Shown piece after piece: positions 17,581 through 26,669 of a stretch of DNA of 64,000 bases. This DNA is from Phycisphaerales bacterium (GTDB lineage: Bacteria; Planctomycetota; Phycisphaerae; Phycisphaerales; SM1A02): positions 52,302 through 116,301 of the forward strand of contig SIAA01000004.1 of NCBI GenBank assembly GCA_009692045.1, in the 5' to 3' direction. The translations under genes were made by a program, and so were the position numbers. A model generated the notes under the pieces. That model was not told the DNA's origin. It did no database searches and saw only the letters and a list, made by a program, of their open reading frames with translations. Position 1 is the stretch's first letter. Each line of letters opens with the position of its first letter.

Positions 17581-19340
17581 TGCAAGCGTTCACTCAGCTG
17601 ATAGTTGCGGACGATGCTCAGGTCATTCAGTTGCTCTCTTGGTACAAGCCGCTGCTGGCATTGATCGGGATCATCCCCTTTGCGTGGCTTGCCTCCACCA
17701 AGCTCGAAAAGGACGCGCGCTACTTCAACCTAAGCGTGCAGCGGTGGTCAACCGTTCACCTGTGCGCCCTCCTGGCTGCCTTCGCCGCCATCCTCTTGAT
17801 TCCCAACTTCTGGATCGGCTGGCCCGTTGAGATCCTCATCCTCGCGGGTACCGCCTTCGCCTATTGGAAGTACCGAGATGCGCGTGTGCCTTCGGGCAAG
17901 CAGTTCAAACTCTTTGATGGCAGCATCACGGCGTACATGGAGTCGCGCCGCCACGCCAAGGCAGCCGGGCGCGCACTGCTGCACTTCACTGACGCGAAAG
18001 GCAAGTCGCGCCATGCTCCTCCCGCCGAGGACCCGCTCGCGCCCGTGCATACCGCTGTCGAGGCAATGCTGGTGCCCGCGCTCTCCCAGCGAATGTCGAG
18101 GCTGGAAATCGCGGTCAGCCGTGCATCGGTCTCTGTCACGGGAGTCATTGATGGAATCAAGACCCAAATCGATGCGCCAACTCAAGAGATGGCTGTGCAA
18201 GCGATCGACTACCTAAAGACCATCGCCGGGCAGGATGTCGCCGAGAAGCGGCGGCTGCAGATCGGCACCTGCAAGGTTGAGGCCGGGATGGCCAGGCACG
18301 ATCTCCGTGTGCTCACTCAGGGCTCATCAGGAACCATGGCGCTGCGCATCGACATCGATAGCGCCAAGCGATTGCAGCGGGGCTGGGAGCAACTGGGACT
18401 GCTTCCCAAGCAGATGGAATCACTCGGCGCCTTCATGCAACCAGGTCAGGGTCGCGAGGGTGTAATCGTTGTGGCTGCCCCGGCTGGGAATGGCCTGACT
18501 ACCGCCCTCTACGCGCTCTCTTCTCATCACGACGCCTACACCTGCAATATCAAGACGCTCGAACGCGCCATCGAACTTCGCCTTGAGGGAGTTGATCAGT
18601 CAGCGTTTGATCCGTCCAACACCAAGATCGATTTCGCGACCGCGCTGCAGACGATCATCAGACGCGGCCCCGACATCGTGCTCGCCTGCGACTTCACCGA
18701 GCCTGGCGCCGCCAGAGTGATCGCCGCTGGCGCCAACAGCAATATGTTGCACTACGCCGGGTGCACTTCCAGCTCTGCCACAGATGGGCTCGGGGCTTGG
18801 ATGCGAGGAGTCGGCGATCCTAAACTCGCCGCCAAAGGATTGCGTGCCATCGTTGTGTGTCGGCTGGCCCGCGCACTCTGTTCCAACTGCCGCCAGCCCT
18901 ACCAAGCTGCGCCAGACCTCGCCAAGAAACTTGGCGCTCCGGCTGACAAGCCGCTCATCATTTACAAGGCCGGTGGAAGAGTTGAGATCAAGAACAAGAT
19001 TGAGACCTGCCCAGTCTGCCAAGGGAGCGGTTTCCTAGGGCAGCTGGGCCTCTTTGAGGTGATGATCATCAGCAGCGAGTGCCGACAACTTCTGCTTGCT
19101 ACTGACATCGCTGGCGCCTACCAACTCTCGAAGCGCGAGGGCAATGTGTCGGCCTTGGCAGAGTCGGCGCTTTATAAGGTTCGCGAGGGAGTGACAAGTC
19201 TTGAGGAGGTCACTCGTGTGCTTGGAGGCAGCAAGCCAGCGAGCAAGCCTGCCAGCGCATCTGCTTCCCCATCGGCAGCGCCTCGGACGGCGACAACCGC
19301 CCAGCCGGGCTCCGCTCTACCACCTAGAGAGAAAGCCTGA
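17580..19340 (+). CDS. Membrane-anchored GspE/PilB-like protein with degenerate nucleotide site
   Basis: 586 residues from the ATG in the TGATG overlap. Two or three helices occupy about 20-100, which is unusual for this ATPase class. The core resembles PilB/GspE, but the Walker A position near residue 299 reads APAGNGLTT, so the first Gly and the essential Lys are replaced by Ala and Leu. The Walker B region reads P-D-I-V-L-A-C-D-F, without the usual G-E. The four-cysteine metal motif typical of GspE is kept (CSNC near 434, CPVC near 477), as is G-x-G-F-x-G. The tail is rich in Ala, Ser and Pro. It probably does not hydrolyse ATP and may be a membrane anchor for the PilT-like ATPase. Confidence 0.8.
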   Translation: MQAFTQLIVADDAQVIQLLSWYKPLLALIGIIPFAWLASTKLEKDARYFNLSVQRWSTVHLCALLAAFAAILLIPNFWIGWPVEILILAGTAFAYWKYRDARVPSGKQFKLFDGSITAYMESRRHAKAAGRALLHFTDAKGKSRHAPPAEDPLAPVHTAVEAMLVPALSQRMSRLEIAVSRASVSVTGVIDGIKTQIDAPTQEMAVQAIDYLKTIAGQDVAEKRRLQIGTCKVEAGMARHDLRVLTQGSSGTMALRIDIDSAKRLQRGWEQLGLLPKQMESLGAFMQPGQGREGVIVVAAPAGNGLTTALYALSSHHDAYTCNIKTLERAIELRLEGVDQSAFDPSNTKIDFATALQTIIRRGPDIVLACDFTEPGAARVIAAGANSNMLHYAGCTSSSATDGLGAWMRGVGDPKLAAKGLRAIVVCRLARALCSNCRQPYQAAPDLAKKLGAPADKPLIIYKAGGRVEIKNKIETCPVCQGSGFLGQLGLFEVMIISSECRQLLLATDIAGAYQLSKREGNVSALAESALYKVREGVTSLEEVTRVLGGSKPASKPASASASPSAAPRTATTAQPGSALPPREKA

Positions 19341-19343
19341 TCA

Positions 19344-20993
19344 ATGATCTTCAATGTTGCCGTAGTTGCCATCACGCTGCTCATCGCTTACTGGTGGGGT
19401 CACGAGGGTCTCTTTAGTTCGATCCTCCATTTCTTTTGCGTGGTCCTCGCCGGTGCAATTGCGCTGGCCGTGTGGGAGCCTCTTGTTGTGGGGTTCATGC
19501 TCAAGGGTTCCGGCTTCGATGATTTTGCTTGGGGAGTTGGATTGGCTCTCCCCTTTGTGATCAGCCTGGTGCTGCTGCGACTCATCTGCGACAAGTTCAT
19601 CCCGGGGAATCTGAACTTTCCATCCTGGGCCAGCTGGTCGTTCGGAACACTCGTCGGCCTAGGAAGTGGAATTCTCACCACCGGCATCCTGCTCATCGCC
19701 ATCGGATTCACCCAGTCCCATGTGGAACTGCTTGGCTTCATCGGGTGGGCGCGCAACCAGGAGAGCGCGGGCGCTCCGGGCAAGAATGGTGCGCAGTGGA
19801 TCCCCGTCGCCACCTGGACCGATTTGTTCTATAGATTCTTGTCGAAGGGCGCGCTTGCACCCGGGGGCAAAGACTCTCTGGCGAACACCTACCCCGACCT
19901 GCCACGCATGGCTCTCTCTCTCCACCGTGACACCTTCCTAGAGGGCCAGTGCAAGACCAGCGTGGTCCCTAGTGCCGTGACTATCAGGGGCCTCGAGACT
20001 GACCCCACCTTTACCGCCGGCAAATCTCAGGGCGCATACGGGGTACATGTCCGGTTCGCCTCGGAGGCATTTGACAAAGGAACTTCCCTCACCCTCTCAG
20101 CATCGCAGGTTCGATTGATCAAACGCGGTACTGCCAAGACCAAGCCAGTAGTCGAGTTCCCCACGGCGTTCATTGAGACCACAGGATCAGCAGCGAATAT
20201 CGGCACATTTCAGTTCGACGATCTCAACAACTACGCCTCCACGGTTTCCGGAGCCTCGGAAACCGACGTGATTCTGGTGTTTCCCTCCGACCCATTCGCT
20301 GACGCTCCCGACTTCATTGAGATCAAGGGAGTCAGATTCCCCTTGCCCCCCGCTCAAAATTCGGTTGCTGGACTGGCATCTGCCCTCGGCGGCGAATCGA
20401 CACGAATCCCCGAAGAAGAGTTGGCGAAGTTCAGCAATGCCCCGGTCATTCCGGCGGATCAGCTCCGCATCGACGATGCCATGGAACTGACACTCAGCAA
20501 GAACGAGATTGGCAACCAGATTCTCATCGTGCCCCGCAACGATGTCAACTATCTCGCCGACGGGTACGCCGAGTTCCAGCTGGGTGACAGCCGCAGCGCC
20601 GGCAAGAGTCTGCGGGTGCAGCGGATTCTCGCCAAGCCGGGCACACTCATCGTCAAACTCGAGGTCTCGCGCGGCAAGTCAAGAGTTGATTTGGATCAGC
20701 TGCGTAAAGACCTTCGCGCCAGTGCCGATGCATCAGAGGTTCGTCTGATCGATCAGGCTGGGGGAGCCTTCTATCCAATCGGTTACATCCGTACCACCCA
20801 GAAAAACAAGATCTTCAAGATCGATTCCGTGAAGTACCTGAAGACTCTCGGAGAGATTCCTCCTCTTCCCGGCAGCGGAACAGACACGCTGGTTCTGCTC
20901 TTTGCCGTAACTGAGGAAGCTCAGATAATCGGGGTGAAAGTGGGAGAGATCGTGGCGGGTCAGGCAAGCCTTCGGGTCCGTTCGCTGGACTGA
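19344..20993 (+). CDS. Membrane protein with large extracytoplasmic part, CvpA-like N-terminus
   Basis: 549 residues, starting three bases after the preceding stop. Four helices fill residues 1-140, with the small-residue pattern of CvpA-like proteins (V-V-L-A-G-A-I-A-L-A-V-W-E-P-L; G-L-G-S-G-I-L). The remaining 400 residues contain predicted beta-rich segments with no helices and no motif I recognise. Operon position suggests it is the third member of the PilT/pseudo-ATPase set. The CvpA link is a guess from pattern only. Confidence 0.7.
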   Translation: MIFNVAVVAITLLIAYWWGHEGLFSSILHFFCVVLAGAIALAVWEPLVVGFMLKGSGFDDFAWGVGLALPFVISLVLLRLICDKFIPGNLNFPSWASWSFGTLVGLGSGILTTGILLIAIGFTQSHVELLGFIGWARNQESAGAPGKNGAQWIPVATWTDLFYRFLSKGALAPGGKDSLANTYPDLPRMALSLHRDTFLEGQCKTSVVPSAVTIRGLETDPTFTAGKSQGAYGVHVRFASEAFDKGTSLTLSASQVRLIKRGTAKTKPVVEFPTAFIETTGSAANIGTFQFDDLNNYASTVSGASETDVILVFPSDPFADAPDFIEIKGVRFPLPPAQNSVAGLASALGGESTRIPEEELAKFSNAPVIPADQLRIDDAMELTLSKNEIGNQILIVPRNDVNYLADGYAEFQLGDSRSAGKSLRVQRILAKPGTLIVKLEVSRGKSRVDLDQLRKDLRASADASEVRLIDQAGGAFYPIGYIRTTQKNKIFKIDSVKYLKTLGEIPPLPGSGTDTLVLLFAVTEEAQIIGVKVGEIVAGQASLRVRSLD

Positions 20994-21017
20994 TCACGCC
21001 CCGCTCCTAACGGCTGG

Positions 21018-21509
21018 CTACTTGCAGGCGCGGACAGCCGCCTCCAGAGCGGCAAAGTCCACCTGCACCTTGGCGTCCTCACTTACCCATCGGTAGGCAA
21101 TCTTGCCATCAAGCCCAATGACGAAGGCAGACCGCTTGGCGACCCCCTTCAGGCCGGCCAGCACCTCGTGCATACAGCCATAAGTCTGGCAGACCTCTCG
21201 GTTGAAGTCTGAGAGCACTGGGAATGGGATCTTCTCATCGGCGCGCCACCGCGCCACTACGAAGGGGCTGTCTACGCTGATAATGAACACTTTGGCCCCT
21301 AGCTCCGTCCATTTTGCCCAAGCGTCCCGCATGTGGCAGGCTGCCTGGGTACAGATCGAGCTGAACGCCAGCGGCACAAAGAGCAAAACCACTGGGTATT
21401 TCCCCATGAGAGCGCCGACATCCTCTATCTGCCCCATGGCGGAAGGCAGGGAAAACGGAGGTGCCTTGGTTCCCAATAAAGCGGCGGAAGGTGCGATTGT
21501 TGCTGTCAT
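21018..21509 (-). CDS. Peroxiredoxin (AhpC/TSA, BCP/AhpE type)
   Basis: 163 residues. The peroxidatic Cys53 lies in P-L-A-F-S-S-I-C. A second Cys58 gives the C-x4-C spacing of BCP-type peroxiredoxins, so an intramolecular disulfide is possible. The conserved Arg is in A-R-W-R-A-D. It reduces hydroperoxides using a thioredoxin-like partner. Convergent with the preceding operon. Confidence 0.92.
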   Translation of the reverse strand: MTATIAPSAALLGTKAPPFSLPSAMGQIEDVGALMGKYPVVLLFVPLAFSSICTQAACHMRDAWAKWTELGAKVFIISVDSPFVVARWRADEKIPFPVLSDFNREVCQTYGCMHEVLAGLKGVAKRSAFVIGLDGKIAYRWVSEDAKVQVDFAALEAAVRACK

Positions 21510-21833
21510 TACCGGATATTAGACGGGTGGGGAGTTTTCCGTCAGAAACACCGTCTGTTCGAACCTGTTCTGATCGGCATCCCCAGCCGAAACACTTGCA
21601 GCAATAACTCCGAAACTGTCACTTTCTTGCAAATTGCTTCAAATTTCACATTCTTCATTTTTGCGCAAAGAGGCAAGTGTTATCTTCCGAAGGATGGAGG
21701 GGAGTGCTCGTGGCACTCCCGTTTTTTCCGGTGGCGGCTCGGTTTTTGGAAGCACGATGCGCCACAAACCAAGCTGGGTGGAGACCAAAACGTTCTGGAA
21801 CTGCTCTGAACCTGATTCTTTCAAGGAGATGTA
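21510..21833 (+). other. 324-base AT-richer intergenic leader
   Basis: Lies between the divergent peroxiredoxin and the cysteine-rich gene. It is clearly more AT-rich than the flanks (for example TTGCAAATTGCTTCAAATTT). It contains the terminator listed separately and a clean ribosome site AAGGAGA just before ATG at 21834. Small reading frames occur on both strands, but none has a ribosome site or conserved look. A promoter could not be placed with confidence. Confidence 0.5.
21700..21727 (+). terminator. Intrinsic terminator upstream of the cysteine-rich gene
   Basis: Eight-pair stem GGGAGTGC/GCACTCCC with a five-base loop TCGTG, followed by G and six T. It points in the same direction as the gene starting 106 bases further on. 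No gene precedes it on this strand for over 700 bases, so it either ends a short RNA or works as a leader attenuator. Confidence 0.75.
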
Positions 21834-24692
21834 ATGTTAGATCGCGCAAGATTCTTCCTCTGTACGGCTGCGGGCATCAGCGCTTTGACGCTTGTGTCTG
21901 CAACCTTTGGCCAGGGATGTGGCATGGGAGGCGACTGTTGTGTCGCTAACCCTGGCACGACCGGCTGCATTGATGTCACTTGTTGTACCGCCGTATGTAC
22001 CGCTGATGCATACTGCTGCGATACTGAATGGGATAACGTTTGCGCTACCGCTGCGGCGACTCTCTGCCCGGCCTGCGCCGGCGGCGGAACTGGTTGCGGC
22101 TTCGGCGGCGACTGCTGCACCGCCAATCCTGGCACCATGGGCTGCCTCGATGTCGTCTGCTGCGAAGCAATCTGCGCTGCTGACGCCTACTGCTGCGCCA
22201 CTGAGTGGGACGCCATTTGCGCCGCTGCCGCGGGTTCAACCTGCGCTGCCTGCATCGTGCCATGCACCCCGCCAGGTTCTTCATCCGCTGAGGTTGAACT
22301 CTGCGGCGAAGATCTGAACGGCGGCTGCAACTCAGGCGGAGCGGGGACAACCGAGCCCTGCGCTGTCGGTTCAGTCATCTCCGGCACATTCTGGGCCGAT
22401 GCCAATGTCCGCGATACCGACTGGTACCTGCTGAATGTGGACGCGTCAACAGAGGTCACTCTCAACCTTTACAACTCTGGTAGTGCCTTTGCCGCGATCG
22501 TCGATTCCGCCTGCGGCGGCATCGTCGGAGCTGCATCCTCGGGTTCATGCCCGAGCACGACTTCGGTCTGCCTCATCGCGGGCCAGTACTTCGTCGTGGC
22601 GTTGCCCAGCGTCTTCAATGGCCTTCCCTGCGGCACCGGTGCAGTCAATGACTATGTCCTTGAAATCACCGGCATACCCTGCAGTGCTGAACCCCCAGTG
22701 AACGACTCTTGCCCCGCGGCATCTATCGCTCTTGAGGGCTACACGCCATTCACCAATATCTATGCCATGACTGATTGGGGCGTAGTGTCCTGCGGATTCG
22801 GTGGAGCTCCCTTCCTCAACGAAGTGTTCTTCACATTCACCGCAACTCAGTCGGGCGATTACCAGATCGAGACCTGCACGGGCAGCGTTCCCTTCGATAC
22901 GGGCATCGAGGTTTACTCCGCCTGCCCAGAGGTCGGCGGTGCGCAACTAGCCTGCAACGATGACGGCACTGGTTGTCCTGCCTTCTCCTCGGATGTGTAT
23001 TTCACCGCAACCGCTGGCACTACCTACACCATCCTTATGGGTGGATGGAATGGCGCCACGGGAACGACTGAAATGAACATCGTCTATGTAGGAGACGCTC
23101 CAAGCTGCGGCGACGCATCGATGGGCGACTGCTGCGTGGCTGGTAGCGGACCATTCTGCTCGGATCTTGAGTGCTGCACCACGGTTTGTGGACTTGATGC
23201 ATTCTGCTGCAACACCATGTGGGATCAGATCTGCGCCCAACAGGCTGCAGGTCTCTGCTCCGTCTGTGGTGGTAGCGGTGAGCCCCCAGTGAACGACGAG
23301 TGCTCAGCGGCTATCCCCGCGGTTCTCGGCGCGAACAACATCAACAACGCGCTTGCTAATGACAGCTACCCTGTCTCTACATGCGGGTTTGGTGGCCAGC
23401 CCTTCCTCAAGGATGTGTTCTTCACCTTCACGCCCGCCGTGACCGGTGCTTACACCCTGGAAACCTGCAGTGGCAGTGCACCGTTCGACACCGGCATCGA
23501 TGTTTGGGACGGTTGCCCAGACCTCGGAGCCAGCATGATCGCCTGCAATGATGACGGAACAGGCTGCACGGCCTTTTCCTCCTTCCTCATCGCCGACCTC
23601 GTTGCTGGAGTGCCCTATGTCATCCGCGTGGGTGGATGGAACGGCGCATTCGGTGCCACCGAGATGTTCATCACGGAAGGCGCTCCACAGGGACCCGCCA
23701 ATGATGATTGCACCAATGCCACACCGGCATTCGTAGGTTCCACGCCATTCAATACCACCGGCTCGACGACAGACGGTCCAAATCCGACTGATCCGTCTTG
23801 CGGCACTTTCGGAGCTGGCTTCTGGAACGATGTCTGGTTCTCCTTCACCGCACCCGCAACTGGCACATTCCATGTGTCACTCTGCGGTGCTGGCTGGGAC
23901 ACCCGCATTGATGTGTATTACTTACTCGCTGGCTGCTATGGCGCCCTCTTGCACTGCAATGATGACTCGTGTGGTCTCCAGTCTGAGGTCGACATCGTCG
24001 CAACCTCGGGCGTGCACTACCTGATCCGGATCGGTGGCTACGGTGCCGCCAATGTTGGTTCAGGAAACATGGTCATCACTGCCGCTGGTGGTGGTGGTGG
24101 TGGTGGTGCGGGTCTGACCTGCGCTGCTCCAATCGTTATGGTGATGGGCGACAACGCCTTCACCCGCGCTGGCTGCACCGTTGATCTGGCTTATGGGGGC
24201 TACTGCGACATGGGTCCGTTCGGTACCGACACCAACTGGAACTGCCAGTTCCGCACCTTCACGGCAACGTCTTCTGGAACGCATGTCTTCTCGACCTGCA
24301 ATCTAGCGACGCATGACACGAGGTTGTCGATTCAGGCAACATGCGACTTCACCACTGTCCTTGCTTGCAATGACGATGGTGCTGGTTGTGCCAGTTTCAC
24401 CTCCATCATGACGGCTGACCTCCTTTGCGACACGACCTACATCGTGGCCATCGGTGGTTACACGGCCAGCACACCCTTGGGAGCGGGCACAATCAATGTG
24501 TCTACGACCGGGACCCCGTGCTCCACGCCATGTCCAGGCGACTTTGATCTGAGCGGTTCGATCGATGGTGCCGACTTGGCATTCATGCTCGGTGGCTGGG
24601 GAACCCCAGTTGCTGATATGGATGGCAGCGGCAGCACCGACGGTGGAGACCTCTCCATGCTGCTCGGCGTCTTCGGCACGCCCTGCCCATAA
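21834..24692 (+). CDS. Large cysteine-rich secreted repeat protein with dockerin-like tail
   Basis: 952 residues with AAGGAG before the ATG and a signal peptide ending near residue 24 (T-F-G-Q). Three modules of about 45 residues share the pattern C-C-x4-C-x6-C-C-x3-W-D-x2-C (near 30-75, 78-125, 420-470). Between and after them lie four or five beta-sandwich modules with F-T-F-T-A, P-F-D-T-G-I and A-C-N-D-D signatures, common in planctomycete surface proteins. A GGT run encodes a glycine stretch near 24088-24108. The end carries two EF-hand/dockerin-like units with G-A-D-L and W-G. It is probably a cell-surface or secreted structural or adhesion protein; no enzyme motif is seen. Confidence 0.87.
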   Translation: MLDRARFFLCTAAGISALTLVSATFGQGCGMGGDCCVANPGTTGCIDVTCCTAVCTADAYCCDTEWDNVCATAAATLCPACAGGGTGCGFGGDCCTANPGTMGCLDVVCCEAICAADAYCCATEWDAICAAAAGSTCAACIVPCTPPGSSSAEVELCGEDLNGGCNSGGAGTTEPCAVGSVISGTFWADANVRDTDWYLLNVDASTEVTLNLYNSGSAFAAIVDSACGGIVGAASSGSCPSTTSVCLIAGQYFVVALPSVFNGLPCGTGAVNDYVLEITGIPCSAEPPVNDSCPAASIALEGYTPFTNIYAMTDWGVVSCGFGGAPFLNEVFFTFTATQSGDYQIETCTGSVPFDTGIEVYSACPEVGGAQLACNDDGTGCPAFSSDVYFTATAGTTYTILMGGWNGATGTTEMNIVYVGDAPSCGDASMGDCCVAGSGPFCSDLECCTTVCGLDAFCCNTMWDQICAQQAAGLCSVCGGSGEPPVNDECSAAIPAVLGANNINNALANDSYPVSTCGFGGQPFLKDVFFTFTPAVTGAYTLETCSGSAPFDTGIDVWDGCPDLGASMIACNDDGTGCTAFSSFLIADLVAGVPYVIRVGGWNGAFGATEMFITEGAPQGPANDDCTNATPAFVGSTPFNTTGSTTDGPNPTDPSCGTFGAGFWNDVWFSFTAPATGTFHVSLCGAGWDTRIDVYYLLAGCYGALLHCNDDSCGLQSEVDIVATSGVHYLIRIGGYGAANVGSGNMVITAAGGGGGGGAGLTCAAPIVMVMGDNAFTRAGCTVDLAYGGYCDMGPFGTDTNWNCQFRTFTATSSGTHVFSTCNLATHDTRLSIQATCDFTTVLACNDDGAGCASFTSIMTADLLCDTTYIVAIGGYTASTPLGAGTINVSTTGTPCSTPCPGDFDLSGSIDGADLAFMLGGWGTPVADMDGSGSTDGGDLSMLLGVFGTPCP

Positions 24693-24725
24693 GGTTTTGC
24701 TAGAGAGATTCATTACGACTCCAAC

Positions 24726-24761
24726 GCCCCCCGGTCGAAAGATCGGGGGGCTTTCTTTTTT
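24726..24761 (+). terminator. Strong intrinsic terminator after the cysteine-rich gene
   Basis: Eleven-pair GC-rich stem (left arm GCCCCCCGGTC) with a GAAA tetraloop, followed by CTTTCTTTTTT. It lies 33 bases after the stop. Confidence 0.92.
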
Positions 24762-24842
24762 GCGCCGTGAATCTGACCGCTTTCTGCTCTTGCGCTTGGA
24801 TCCACCCCGGTTCGACGAATACTCTTCTCAGCCCGAGCACCT

Positions 24843-26627
24843 ATGAATTCATCATTACTCACTAAATTGCTGCTCGCATTGATCCTCGGACTTCCGATGC
24901 TTTCGCCTCGGGCGGCGGGGCAGAGTTGCCCCGGCTTCGGAGACTGTCTGGTCTATCACGCCAGCCCCGGATGCGCGTCGATGGGATGCTGCTCGGAGAC
25001 CTGCGCCACCATACCCAGCTGCTGCAGTGTCAGTTGGGACTCCGCTTGCGTCGACTATGCGCTGAGTAACTGCGAGTTGTGCGGTAGCCCCGCATCCGGC
25101 AGTTGCTTGGTGACCCATATGACCCCGAGTTGCGATGATGCCGCGTGCTGCGGCGCTGTCTGCTCCATCGACCCGTTTTGCTGCGCCGTCAGATGGGATG
25201 CCGGGTGCGCATTCCTTGCCGGGTTTAGCTGTGTCGGGTCGCCTGGGACCTGCGGTGATCCCAGCAGCGGGCCATGCAACACAACCCACCCCAGCGGCGC
25301 CTGCGCCGATCAGGATTGCTGCGAGGCTGTCTGCGATGCTGATCCCTCATGTTGCAGTTCGTCATGGGACGGACTTTGCGTGGCCCATGCCGCTTCACTC
25401 TGCGATGCCAGTTGTGTCGTTGCCATTCCATCCGGCTCGACTGTAGAAATCGAGGTCTGTGGACTACAGCAGAACGACCCCTGCGTGGCGGGTTCGCCAC
25501 TCCTACTTGGTGTACCCGGCTCGGCCACCGGTACATTCGCAAATCAAACTGCAACTTGGGCTGACTCCGAAGTCGTGCGCGTGGAACTCGCTGACACCAA
25601 CGGCGATGGCGAAGCCAGACTGACTATCAATCTCGCATCCGAGGGAGCATCATTCGCGCTGGTGCTGCCAGCCGGCTTTTGCGACTCGGCTGCTGCGATC
25701 GCCATCGTTGAATCACCGAACTGTTCCTTCTCCCAGTTGAGCACCTGCCTACCAGTGGGGACTTACGACATCAGGATCTCGCCCGGCACGGCGACGGCTC
25801 CGCTCATACCCGGGCCAGAGTGCGCCAACGACGTGCACTGGGTTCTCACCGTTCAATCATCCGACCCCTGCCAGCCACCTCCGGTTGGTTGCCCCGGCAC
25901 GGATGGCTGCTTTGCTCAGCACCTCTCGCCCGGGTGCTCCGATGTGACATGCTGCTCGGAGGTCTGCTCCATCGATGCTCTCTGCTGCGCTATTGAGTGG
26001 GACATGATCTGTGTGACACAGGCTGCCGTGCTCTGCGATCTGCCCCCGCCCACGAATGATGACTGCACTTCGGCGCTCCCATTGCCACTCGGTTCCACCG
26101 CCTTCAGCACGCTTGGAGCAACCGCGGGCGGTCCGTCCGCTCCTGCCAACTGCACGCAGTCGGCAAATCTGGGCCCAGATGTGTGGTTCAGTGTCTCAGG
26201 CCTCCGAGGCACATACTCGCTCTCAACTTGCCCGTCTCACGATTTCGACTCGGTGATAGTCGTGTATGAAGGGACTTGCCTGCAACCAATCGACATTGCC
26301 TGCGGTGACGACAGCCCATTCTGCATCGCCAAGGCGCGCTCAGCCGAGCTCGAGTTTGTCGCGCAGTGCAGCAAGACATACCTAGTGAGGGTGGCATCAA
26401 CCGCCGCCAGTTCTGGAAATGGTGTACTCACGCTAACGCCCGTCAATGCCCTGCCCTGCAGTTGCAGCGGCGACTTTGACGCATCAGGCGCCGTAGATGG
26501 CTCCGACCTTGCCTCATTGCTGGGAAGCTTCGGATATCCGTCTACCGATCTGGATTTGGATGGCGACGGAGTGATCACCGGTGCCGACCTGTCAGTGCTC
26601 CTAGCCGCCTGGGGCAACTGCCCCTGA
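24843..26627 (+). CDS. Second cysteine-rich secreted repeat protein with dockerin-like tail
   Basis: 594 residues. Signal peptide to about residue 27 (A-A-G-Q). Four cysteine modules of the same C-C-x4-C ... C-C-x3-W-D-x2-C pattern as in the previous gene lie at about 28-75, 80-125, 135-180 and 350-395. A beta-sandwich module follows with N-D-D-C at its start and F-D-S-V-I-V-V. The tail has D-F-D-A-S-G-A-V-D-G-S-D-L and D-L-D-G-D-G-V-I-T-G-A-D-L units. It is a paralogue of 21834-24692, but has its own promoter region after a strong terminator. Confidence 0.86.
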   Translation: MNSSLLTKLLLALILGLPMLSPRAAGQSCPGFGDCLVYHASPGCASMGCCSETCATIPSCCSVSWDSACVDYALSNCELCGSPASGSCLVTHMTPSCDDAACCGAVCSIDPFCCAVRWDAGCAFLAGFSCVGSPGTCGDPSSGPCNTTHPSGACADQDCCEAVCDADPSCCSSSWDGLCVAHAASLCDASCVVAIPSGSTVEIEVCGLQQNDPCVAGSPLLLGVPGSATGTFANQTATWADSEVVRVELADTNGDGEARLTINLASEGASFALVLPAGFCDSAAAIAIVESPNCSFSQLSTCLPVGTYDIRISPGTATAPLIPGPECANDVHWVLTVQSSDPCQPPPVGCPGTDGCFAQHLSPGCSDVTCCSEVCSIDALCCAIEWDMICVTQAAVLCDLPPPTNDDCTSALPLPLGSTAFSTLGATAGGPSAPANCTQSANLGPDVWFSVSGLRGTYSLSTCPSHDFDSVIVVYEGTCLQPIDIACGDDSPFCIAKARSAELEFVAQCSKTYLVRVASTAASSGNGVLTLTPVNALPCSCSGDFDASGAVDGSDLASLLGSFGYPSTDLDLDGDGVITGADLSVLLAAWGNCP

Positions 26628-26669
26628 GCCCTCAGGCTCTGCATACTTCCGCGCTCAAAGAGCGATCGC

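Noticed and set aside
21627..21849. Small frames on both strands in the AT-rich leader
   Set aside because: They span the terminator hairpin, have no ribosome site and no conserved pattern.
24060..24110. GGT trinucleotide run as a regulatory repeat
   Set aside because: It is in frame and simply encodes a glycine stretch in the cysteine-rich protein.
26652..26664. Hairpin CGCTCAAAGAGCG between convergent genes
   Set aside because: Stem of five pairs and no T run, so not a convincing terminator.
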